DNA of 64,000 bases from Oceanobacillus jeddahensis (GTDB lineage: Bacteria; Bacillota; Bacilli; Bacillales; Amphibacillaceae). The notes below the pieces were generated by a model. That model saw nothing but the letters and a program-made list of their open reading frames with translations, was not told the DNA's origin and did no database searches. The stretch spans positions 1-64,000 of the forward strand of contig NZ_CCDM010000006.1 in the NCBI RefSeq assembly GCF_000750635.1, in the 5' to 3' direction. A program made the position numbers and the translations under genes. Positions 57,201 to 64,000 of the stretch are shown piece after piece (position 1 is the stretch's first letter; every line of letters begins with the position of its first letter).

Positions 57201-58220
57201 TTAGCTTTTCCCTTTATTCTTTGCTAAAAGTTCCCGATCTTTTGTACCGGGCGGCTGTTCGAGCCAATTATTATCAATCATGATATCTGCGCCGCTTTTC
57301 GCAAGTTTAGCAACTTCCATAGATAAACGTCCGTAATTCACACCTAAATCCGATCGCTGGCTGGTCGATCCTGCGGTGGCATAGTTTCCTACTCCAGCGG
57401 ACATAAGCAAGGACATATGAAACATCATTAATTTATCGGAAAAAGTCTGTGTAGTGGAATCACTTACTGCTACATCAGGCAATTGTGGAGCTCCAAGATT
57501 ACCCTCCATTAATTTATCCACGAAAATTTTGATATGCTTTTGTGAAATGTTTTTTCCTCTTATCATAAAATCCTGTACGACTTTGGAAGGGGAGGTTTGG
57601 GCAAATGCCATGCACAATTTTGACCCTATTTCATTTGTCTGGATGTTCGTATATAACTGCGATATTTCAACGGCATTTAACGGTCTTTTCTCACTAAATG
57701 GATTCATGCCATTATAATACTTTTTACTGTCCACATAATCTGATTCTTTAGGTGGCTCAATATGGGGATGTCTCGCATTGATTCCTTTTTCCAGGCCAAT
57801 ATGGACAGCATAATCATAAAGGTCTGCTGTTTCCTTCAGTCCCTGTATGAAATAATCCCGGATTTCCTTTTTGACACTCATCGCGACAGATCCGCTGTAA
57901 GTGATCATCCCAATTCTTGCCATGTGCGTAATGTAGGTTAAACAGAATACATCCGTAAAAAGATGGGGAGCATTCATGTTGACATCTTGCTCAGCAAATC
58001 CGATAGGGGTTGCGTAATTTTCTTCTTCAAAAATCTGATGAAGCTGTCCGATATGATTTTCAGATATGTTATAAGCATGCTGAACAACAGGCTTTATTTC
58101 AGAGTCCTCGATGTGTTTTAGCATGAAACTTAGGATGCATACCGCCAAAGTATCATTCAAATATTCCGACCATACGGAAGCAATCTCTGCCGATGTTAGA
58201 TGAACTTTCTTTTCTGTCAT
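57201..58220 (-). CDS. DUF3231 family protein
   Basis: A 339-residue protein of two DUF3231 halves. Each starts with a block like TSAEIASVWSEYLNDTLAV or NAVEISQLYTNIQTNEIG and has a metal-suggestive HIGQLHQIFEEE or HIKIFVDKL region. The helical pattern recalls ferritin-like bundles. Function unknown; members are found with germination operons. Start: ATG at 58220 following GGAG; the frame is open to 58352 without a start site. A sigma-G-like promoter lies upstream. Confidence 0.82.
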   Translation of the reverse strand: MTEKKVHLTSAEIASVWSEYLNDTLAVCILSFMLKHIEDSEIKPVVQHAYNISENHIGQLHQIFEEENYATPIGFAEQDVNMNAPHLFTDVFCLTYITHMARIGMITYSGSVAMSVKKEIRDYFIQGLKETADLYDYAVHIGLEKGINARHPHIEPPKESDYVDSKKYYNGMNPFSEKRPLNAVEISQLYTNIQTNEIGSKLCMAFAQTSPSKVVQDFMIRGKNISQKHIKIFVDKLMEGNLGAPQLPDVAVSDSTTQTFSDKLMMFHMSLLMSAGVGNYATAGSTSQRSDLGVNYGRLSMEVAKLAKSGADIMIDNNWLEQPPGTKDRELLAKNKGKS

Positions 58221-58256
58221 TTTGTGTATTACTCCTTCCCAGGTGAAATATAGATT

Positions 58257-58286
58257 TAGATTCTGCAACTGAATGATATTTATACA
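58257..58286 (-). promoter_or_regulatory. Candidate sigma-G-type promoter of the DUF3231 gene
   Basis: On the minus strand TGTATA (58286-58281), a 17-base spacer, and GAATCTA (58263-58257) partly match the forespore consensus TGAATA / CATACTA (5 of 6 and 4 of 7). It sits 37 bases upstream of the start. Matches of this quality can be chance. Confidence 0.3.
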
Positions 58287-58336
58287 TAAGTTTAGTCCTA
58301 TTGGGAAAAAGAAGAAGAGTAACTTTTTAGGATGTT

Positions 58337-58429
58337 GTTCAAAAAGTCGCAAACGGTTTTGATGGGAAAAGCAATCTTTCGGGATATTGCATTTTTAGCC
58401 GACTGCTTCTAATAAGTCAACTTTTGAAC
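58337..58429. repeat. Inverted repeat in the DUF3231-gerA intergenic region
   Basis: GTTCAAAAAGT (58337-58347) and ACTTTTGAAC (58420-58429) are complementary except for one base. They enclose about 70 bases. It might be the end pair of a small mobile remnant or a regulatory structure; no ORF lies inside. Confidence 0.45.
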
Positions 58430-58460
58430 ACGTATTATCAAATGACTTGAGGGGATATAA

Positions 58461-60023
58461 TTGGGTCGATTTTTATATCGGAATAATATTAAAAGAAATA
58501 GCAAGAAGAAAAAAGAAGGAGAGGAAAATTTCTCTCTGGAAATTGAAACAAACCTGGCTGGAAATCTAGGGAATATAAGGAAGATGCTTGAGGATCCGGA
58601 TGATCTTGTTATACGTAAATTCACCATTGGCAGTGCAAATCATCGTACTGCGGTTGTCTATATGGATGGCTTAGTTGATAGTAACTACGTTCATGATCAT
58701 ATTATGGAAGATCTAAAAAATGCTACGGAATTACCAAATGACAAACGAGAGCTTTTTAATGTTATTCACTGGGAAGTTATTACGATAACAGATATTGAAC
58801 TGGGACAATCATTAGATGATGTATCCAATGCAATCTTAAGCGGGAACACCGTTTTTTATTTGGATGGAATGGACCAAGTACTTATCATGGATACAAAAGG
58901 AGGGGAAAATCGTGCCATTGAAGAACCACAGTCGGAAACACTAATTCGTGGTGCCAGGGATGGTTTTGTAGAGGATTTAAGAGCAAATACGACCCTTATC
59001 CGCCGGTATATAGCTGATCCTAACCTGCGTTTTAATAGCTATAAGGTCGGCAAACGTTCTAAAAAAGATCTTGTTGTCGTTTATATGGATGGCATTGTAA
59101 ACCCTGACATGGTGGAAGAAGTAAAACGAAGACTGGCAACAATTGATATCGATGAAGCACCGGAGAGCGGCTATATTGAGCAATGGATTGAAGATAGTTT
59201 TTTATCTCCTTTCCCACAGATTTTAAATACGGAAAGACCAGACAAAGTTTCAGCGGCAGTTCTTCAGGGGAAAGTTGCCATTATGCTCGACCGTACTCCA
59301 TTTGTTTTAATCGTACCGGCTACTTTTGGCAGTTCTCTGCATTCCCCTGAAGATTATTACTGGCGTTGGTCTCTTGCAACTTTGCTTAGATTGCTGCGCT
59401 ATCTTGCAGCTTTTATCTCGGTGTTTTTGCCGGCATTATATATCGCATTGGTGTCTTATCATCCAGGTCTGCTCCCCTCCGATTTAGCTTTTTCCATTGC
59501 AGCAAGCAGAGATGAAGTTCCATTTCCTCCAGTTGTAGAGGCGCTATTGATGACTGCGACGATGGAATTATTACGGGAAGCGGGAATACGACTGCCGAAT
59601 GCTATTGGACAAACGATAGGAATTGTTGGTGGTCTTGTTATTGGAGAGGCAGCAGTTTCAGCTGGATTGGTCAGTCCTGTTATGGTTATTGTCGTTGCTC
59701 TCAACGCCATTGCCTCTTTTGCTCTGCCTTCTTATGCGATTGCAATATCATTTCGTATTCTGCAGTTTGGGTTAATGTTTGCAGCTGCTATATTCGGACT
59801 TTATGGAATTATCCTTGGCTATATCATGATAAATGTCCATATTGTTAATTTGATGAGTTTTGGTGTGCCATATTCGACTAATTTTGCACCGAACTTTAAG
59901 AGTGATTGGAAAGATCTTGTTTTACGCGCACCGATTACAATGATGAAAAAACGCCCTGTCTTTTTGCAGACGAAGGATAGGAAGCTCATGGATAAAGGAG
60001 ATAACGGCAATGAAGAGGTTTAA
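58461..60023 (+). CDS. GerA-family spore germinant receptor subunit A
   Basis: A 520-residue A subunit of a nutrient germinant receptor of the spore inner membrane. The soluble N-terminal domain (to about 290) contains VVYMDGLVD and VVYMDGIVN and ends before about five membrane helices (from about 300). PSDLAFSIAASRDEVPFPP is the highly conserved family signature. TTG start with GAGGGG upstream. Its stop overlaps the B-subunit start by 14 bases, and the order A-B-C is complete. The ligand (amino acid or sugar) cannot be told. Confidence 0.93.
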   Translation: MGRFLYRNNIKRNSKKKKEGEENFSLEIETNLAGNLGNIRKMLEDPDDLVIRKFTIGSANHRTAVVYMDGLVDSNYVHDHIMEDLKNATELPNDKRELFNVIHWEVITITDIELGQSLDDVSNAILSGNTVFYLDGMDQVLIMDTKGGENRAIEEPQSETLIRGARDGFVEDLRANTTLIRRYIADPNLRFNSYKVGKRSKKDLVVVYMDGIVNPDMVEEVKRRLATIDIDEAPESGYIEQWIEDSFLSPFPQILNTERPDKVSAAVLQGKVAIMLDRTPFVLIVPATFGSSLHSPEDYYWRWSLATLLRLLRYLAAFISVFLPALYIALVSYHPGLLPSDLAFSIAASRDEVPFPPVVEALLMTATMELLREAGIRLPNAIGQTIGIVGGLVIGEAAVSAGLVSPVMVIVVALNAIASFALPSYAIAISFRILQFGLMFAAAIFGLYGIILGYIMINVHIVNLMSFGVPYSTNFAPNFKSDWKDLVLRAPITMMKKRPVFLQTKDRKLMDKGDNGNEEV

Positions 60024-61119
60024 ATATGCAGATGAAAGAATCAGTGAAAAAGAAATCATGATTGCCATCCCATCCATCGTTATTGGGGTAGGAATTCTTT
60101 CGATGCCAAAGCAATTAGCATCTGTTACAGTAGCTGCCGATGGTTGGGTCCCCTTACTCGTTGTAGGAATATTTGCTATTTTTATAACTTGGGCAATAGC
60201 CAAATTTGCATCAGGTTTTCACAAACAAACATTCCTGACCTATGCATCCAAAATCGTAACGAAACCAGTAGCAATTGTTTTGACTTGTATATTTGCCGTT
60301 CTCTCTATTTTTATAACTGCCTATCAAATTCGTAAAATTAGTAATATATCTCAACAATATTTATTTGATCGTACACCAATCGAAGTCATTGCACTAACCT
60401 TTTTGTTGGTAGTCGTCTATGCAGTCTCGGGTTCACGTGTAGGTTTGTTTCGAATCAACATGATGTTTTTGCCAATTATTCTTTTGATTGCACTTACTCT
60501 CGTGGTATTTAATTTAGGTTGGTTTGACCTAGGAAACTTAATGCCTGTATTGCAGACACCTTTTACAGGTTATGTGGAGGTGCTGAAAAATACAGGTGGA
60601 ATCTCGTATCTTGGCTTTGGGATTTTATGGTTTTATCTTTCATTGGTTGATCAACCCAAAAAAGCACCAAAGGCAGCTGCGATTGGTATGTGTATACCTG
60701 TTGCCTTATATATGATTATTTTTATAATGTGTATTAGCACGTTTGGTAATGCAGTTACATCCAATTTACTATATCCGACGATAGAGCTGGCAAAAGTGGT
60801 AGAGATACCTGGTGGTTTTTTTGAAAGATTTGAATCTGTTTTCTTTGTGATATGGATTATGGCTATTTTTATTACTGCAACGATGGCCATGGACATTGGT
60901 GTTCTTGCATTAAATTCTATTTTCAAAAAAACAAATAAGATAAAGATTGTTTTTATTCTTGCTCCTCTCATATACCTCACTGGTATGTTTCCGCAAGATA
61001 TTGTGGAAGTGGAGTTGTTAGGAACAATAATGGGCTGGATGATGATTATCTTAAACCTCACTGTTTTTGTACTATTGACGGTGGTTGCTAAAATTAGAGG
61101 GGTGAAACACAATGAATAA
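60010..61119 (+). CDS. GerA-family spore germinant receptor subunit B
   Basis: A 369-residue B subunit, an APC-superfamily-like ten-helix protein that binds the germinant. It starts before the A stop, by 14 bases. Segments AIPSIVIGVGILSMPKQLA and YQIRKISNISQQY are characteristic, and GGISYLGFGILWFYLSLVDQP follows in the middle. It overlaps the C subunit by eight bases, so the trio is tightly coupled. Confidence 0.92.
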   Translation: MKRFKYADERISEKEIMIAIPSIVIGVGILSMPKQLASVTVAADGWVPLLVVGIFAIFITWAIAKFASGFHKQTFLTYASKIVTKPVAIVLTCIFAVLSIFITAYQIRKISNISQQYLFDRTPIEVIALTFLLVVVYAVSGSRVGLFRINMMFLPIILLIALTLVVFNLGWFDLGNLMPVLQTPFTGYVEVLKNTGGISYLGFGILWFYLSLVDQPKKAPKAAAIGMCIPVALYMIIFIMCISTFGNAVTSNLLYPTIELAKVVEIPGGFFERFESVFFVIWIMAIFITATMAMDIGVLALNSIFKKTNKIKIVFILAPLIYLTGMFPQDIVEVELLGTIMGWMMIILNLTVFVLLTVVAKIRGVKHNE

Positions 61120-62275
61120 ATTATATTTATTTCTTCTATGTTGTAGTTGTTTATTACTTTCTGGATGCTGGGATGAGGTAAATATTGAAGAACGAGGTTT
61201 TGTGATTGGTATTGCACTTGATTTGGCAGAGGAACAATCAGAAGGCAACCCGATGATAACAATGACGGATCAGTTTGTTGTACCTGCAGGGTTGGGCACC
61301 CCCAGTGAAGGTAATAGTGATGGAAAACCTTACACTAACTTATCTGTTAGCGGGCAAAGTTTATTTGAAATAAGCCGGGAAATGGCGCTTATTCAAGGAA
61401 ATTCCCCTTTTTACGAGCATTTAAAATTAGTCGTGGTTTCTGAAGAATTAGCGCGTAAACCAAATTTGTTCGCCAATACGATGGACCTGCTTATCCGTGA
61501 TCCGGAAATGCGGAGGGAGACCAAAGTGGTGGTTTCCGAACAAGATGCGAAGGATATATTAGAAATTGAATCCGAAATGGAACCACTTCCAGCTATGCAT
61601 ATTGACTTTGTTAATGAAAATATGGATAAATCAGGAGCGTTAATTGAGCCACTCAGAGTAGGGGATTTAAATGAAAATATGTTAGAAGAAGATAATTATC
61701 TAATTCCAAGAGTCCTTCCAATCGATGGCCAAATGACATTTAATGGAGCAGCTATCTTTCATGGAAAGAGTAACCAATTAATTGGTATTATCAATGGACG
61801 GGAGATCTTTGGTGTGAATTTAATAAAAGGTGATATAAAAGGGGGATACGTTAAATTTGAGAAAAATGACAATTTGATGATTTATGAAATAAAACGAGCA
61901 AAAAGTGATATAAAAATAGATACTGATCAGACAGATCATATTAGCATTGATGTAACCATTGATTTAGAGGGATCTATTGGGGAGTCATTTAGTGGGAGAT
62001 CCCTGCTAAATAAAGAATATATAGATGACATAGATAGGGAAATAAGTGAAAGTGTTGAAAAGAGAACATCTGATATAATTAAAAAGGCACAAGAAGAAAT
62101 AGGGGTAGACTTTTTTGGATTCAGTGAAATAATGAAGGAAAAACATTACCAAGAATGGCTAAAAATAAAAGATGATTGGGATGAAGGCGAAAAGCTTTTC
62201 CAAAATGCAACGATAAATATTACAGTAGATGCAACTGTCCGAGGGATAGGTGTAACGGATCAAACAAAGGATTAG
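61112..62275 (+). CDS. GerA-family spore germinant receptor subunit C (lipoprotein)
   Basis: A 387-residue Ger(x)C lipoprotein. The lipobox LSGC (Cys19) is followed by WDEVNIEERGFVIGIALD, which is the usual N-terminus of the family. C-terminal WLKIKDDWDEGEKLFQNATI is typical of its third domain. The subunit anchors to the outer face of the spore inner membrane and is needed for receptor function. It overlaps the B gene by eight bases; the operon continues with a 57-codon gene. Confidence 0.92.
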   Translation: MNKLYLFLLCCSCLLLSGCWDEVNIEERGFVIGIALDLAEEQSEGNPMITMTDQFVVPAGLGTPSEGNSDGKPYTNLSVSGQSLFEISREMALIQGNSPFYEHLKLVVVSEELARKPNLFANTMDLLIRDPEMRRETKVVVSEQDAKDILEIESEMEPLPAMHIDFVNENMDKSGALIEPLRVGDLNENMLEEDNYLIPRVLPIDGQMTFNGAAIFHGKSNQLIGIINGREIFGVNLIKGDIKGGYVKFEKNDNLMIYEIKRAKSDIKIDTDQTDHISIDVTIDLEGSIGESFSGRSLLNKEYIDDIDREISESVEKRTSDIIKKAQEEIGVDFFGFSEIMKEKHYQEWLKIKDDWDEGEKLFQNATINITVDATVRGIGVTDQTKD

Positions 62276-62292
62276 AAAGGTGGAACTTACTC

Positions 62293-62466
62293 ATGTGGGA
62301 ACAAATAACAGGAGCATTACCCGATTATTTAATTTTGCTATGTACCGTTTTAACCTTTTTGATTCCGTACGTCATTTATACAATCAATCAAAAGCTGCAT
62401 GAATACGGTGACCCGCCATGGAAGCATGAAAGATATGAAGAGAAAGAGAAGAACAAAGAAACGTGA
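62293..62466 (+). CDS. 57-residue single-pass membrane protein, possible fourth receptor subunit
   Basis: MWEQITGALPDYLILLCTVL begins a 57-residue protein with one hydrophobic segment (about 11-31) and a charged tail rich in Glu and Lys (KHERYEEKEKNKET). AAAGGTGG precedes the ATG by nine bases, and it lies 17 bases after the C-subunit stop in the same direction. Small D-type proteins encoded in ger operons (two-helix) are known to modulate receptor activity; this one is shorter with a single helix, so the link is a guess. Confidence 0.65.
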   Translation: MWEQITGALPDYLILLCTVLTFLIPYVIYTINQKLHEYGDPPWKHERYEEKEKNKET

Positions 62467-62524
62467 AGCTGGTGGGCTAAATAAGAAAATATATCATGGG
62501 TTGATTATTCGGGGGGAAGTAAAA

Positions 62525-62596
62525 ATGAAGCAAGCTGGAGAAGTGATAAAGCAGCATGATATTCGTCGAGAAAAGGAGTGTATGGACGATGCTTGA
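62525..62596 (+). CDS. Very short frame with a good ribosome site (23 codons)
   Basis: ATG with GGGGGAA upstream reads MKQAGEVIKQHDIRREKECMDDA and overlaps the start of the GOGAT-like gene by eight bases. It may be a translational-coupling leader or chance. No homologue is known to me. Confidence 0.2.
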   Translation: MKQAGEVIKQHDIRREKECMDDA

Positions 62597-64000
62597 TATA
62601 ATTATTCTTATTCTGCTTAGTCTGTTTATCATCATGTGTCTTCTGTTGTTTATAATGAGACGCCATTTGATAAAAAGGATGGTTGATCATTATGGGAAAA
62701 CCCTGATGGAAGACCGTTATCAAGAGAATCTGTTTGAAATGGTGGCAGGTTTTAAACATATGGGGATTCAGCAAACTTTTGAGAATAATTTACGGGCGGA
62801 ATCTGGCGATGTCTTGCATCGGCCGCTTGGTTCTTCCAAAACGTGGCCGGATTTTGAAAAGCTGACATTTATACCTGCTCAAGTAGCAACATTTCCGACA
62901 GAATATACGGAGCAAGTAGATTTAAAGGTAACGATAGGTCCCGAAGCCAAGCAACCAATGGAATTAGATATTCCTTTAATGGTCAGTGGAATGGCGTATG
63001 GGATTGCCTTAAGCAAGGAAGTAAGATTAGCGCTGTCTGATGCGGTAAATCAGCTGGGCACCGCACTTAATTCTGGTGAAGGCGGTGTGATGGAGGAAGA
63101 GATCGATGGGACTGATAAGTATATCCTGCAGTTTTCTAAGACAAGCTGGTCTAAGGAAGAACAGCTTATCAAGAAAGCGTCCATGATTGAAATAAAATTT
63201 GGTCAAGGTGCATTGATGAGCTCAGGTGTTGTAATTCCAGCGGAGGACCTTCAAGGCGATATTCGAAAAGTATTAAACTTAGACGATGGGGAAGAGGCAA
63301 TTATCCATAATCATTTTTTTAAGGATCAAACCTTGGAGGATTTTAAAAATCTTGTTCAGGAATTAAAAGAATTGACTGACGGCGTGCCGATTGGAGCAAA
63401 AATTGCTGCGGGTGGAAAAATAGAAGCGGATATTGATGCTTTATTGGAAATTGGCGTGGATTACATTGCTGTGGACGGAGCACAGGCAGCGACCCATGGA
63501 GCGCCGCCAATACTATCAGAGGATTTTGGGATTCCTACGATTCATGGGTTGCACCGCGCACATCAGCATTTACAAAAAAAGAAGGCAAGAGATAAGGTCA
63601 GTCTGATTATTTCGGGCGGGATGTTTACGCCGGGTCAATTCCTAAAAGCAATGGCATTAGGGGCGGATGCTATTTATTTAGGATCGGCAGTCTTATTTAC
63701 TGTCTCTCATAAGCAGGTTTTAAATGCTGTTCCCTTTGAACCGCCGACACAAGTCGTCTGGTACGACGGGAAATATAAGGATGATTTCAACCGGCAGGAA
63801 GGAACGAAAGCATTAGTCAATTATATCAATGCTTCTGTGAAAGAAATGGAAGAAGGTATCCGCATGATGGGAAAAAAAGCATTATCGGAATTAGGAAAGG
63901 ATGATCTTGTGGCTTATGATGAGACGGTTGCCCGGGATTTTGATGTTCCTTATAGTGTTCATTCTGATGAAGAAGGTTCTAAGAAGAAAGAGGAGCCGAT
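62589..64000 (+). CDS. FMN-binding glutamate synthase-family protein (partial)
   Basis: The frame is open to the window's end (471 codons so far, stop not reached). It begins with a membrane anchor (MLDIIILILLSLFIIMCLLL) and then a GltS-type alpha/beta barrel. Characteristic segments are MVSGMAYGIALSKEVRLALS, GEGGVMEEE, MIEIKFGQGALMSSG, DYIAVDGAQAATHGAPP and IISGGMFTPGQFLKAMALGADAIYLGS (split). Anchored YerD-type proteins of this family are of unknown substrate. AAAAGGAGTG precedes the ATG. It may belong to the germination operon's transcript. Confidence 0.85.
   Translation, partial: MLDIIILILLSLFIIMCLLLFIMRRHLIKRMVDHYGKTLMEDRYQENLFEMVAGFKHMGIQQTFENNLRAESGDVLHRPLGSSKTWPDFEKLTFIPAQVATFPTEYTEQVDLKVTIGPEAKQPMELDIPLMVSGMAYGIALSKEVRLALSDAVNQLGTALNSGEGGVMEEEIDGTDKYILQFSKTSWSKEEQLIKKASMIEIKFGQGALMSSGVVIPAEDLQGDIRKVLNLDDGEEAIIHNHFFKDQTLEDFKNLVQELKELTDGVPIGAKIAAGGKIEADIDALLEIGVDYIAVDGAQAATHGAPPILSEDFGIPTIHGLHRAHQHLQKKKARDKVSLIISGGMFTPGQFLKAMALGADAIYLGSAVLFTVSHKQVLNAVPFEPPTQVVWYDGKYKDDFNRQEGTKALVNYINASVKEMEEGIRMMGKKALSELGKDDLVAYDETVARDFDVPYSVHSDEEGSKKKEEP

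Noticed and set aside
62399..62596. 65-codon frame spanning the 57-residue gene and the gap
   Set aside because: It overlaps the better supported gene at 62293 in another frame and is Arg/Lys-rich out-of-frame translation; only its final 23 codons have a ribosome site.

Overview
The window looks like a chromosomal segment of a low-GC, endospore-forming member of the Bacillaceae, of the Oceanobacillus/Virgibacillus type. The grounds are the AT-rich base composition, strong GGAGG ribosome sites, a groESL operon under a CIRCE element, a GerA-type germinant receptor operon, and a gene order at 3-17 kb that follows the Bacillus subtilis ydi-groESL region. The genus is an inference. No phage, IS transposase, CRISPR array or plasmid functions were seen.

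Layout. 0-3 kb: the 5S rRNA end of an rRNA operon, a DUF1697 gene, a MifM-like arrest-peptide leader with a hairpin over the ribosome site of a second YidC insertase, and tRNA-fMet and tRNA-Asp. 3-17 kb: thiL-tsaE-tsaB-rimI-tsaD (t6A modification of tRNA), a RodA/FtsW-like gene, a CNNM/CorC-like protein, an ABC-F ATPase, rex, ydiK-ydiL and groES-groEL. 17-20 kb: a GNAT enzyme, an EamA exporter and a DUF2071 protein. 20-33 kb: a sugar cluster with GH20 and GH3 hexosaminidases, two paralogous binding lipoproteins, two ABC permeases, a YesL protein, a NamZ/YbbC-type muramidase, a MurR/RpiR regulator and a tandem-GNAT acetyltransferase. I read it as import and cytoplasmic breakdown of peptidoglycan- or chitin-derived amino sugars through an ABC importer.

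33.7-40 kb: a D-galactonate cluster (CtBP-like dehydrogenase, IclR regulator with a palindromic operator, PfkB kinase, KDPG-type aldolase, DgoD dehydratase, GntP permease). 40-45.4 kb: assorted accessory genes, including a cytidine deaminase gene broken by a one-base deletion. 45.7-52.7 kb: a divergent cluster (GltS-like carrier, MmgE/PrpD protein, ornithine cyclodeaminase-like protein, RpiR regulator, AbgB-like M20 hydrolase), probably for catabolism of an unidentified amino-acid derivative. 52.9-64 kb: a spore-linked block with two CBO0543-type membrane proteins, related membrane proteins, two DUF3231 genes (one frameshifted in a C-run), a gerA-B-C operon with a 57-residue membrane protein behind it, and a GOGAT-like FMN enzyme running off the window.

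Two families of non-coding repeats lie between genes. One (called R1 here, about 160 bp, hairpin-rich) has copies near 6.8, 19.9, 25.5, 33.5 and 48.6 kb. The other (R2, GC-rich and strongly self-complementary) has two copies near 12 kb and a probable fragment near 6.7 kb. The strongest lead for a regulatory system is the mifM-yidC2 leader, whose reading frame runs through the hairpin and past the yidC2 start, and the strongest metabolic lead is the ABC-based amino-sugar recycling cluster.
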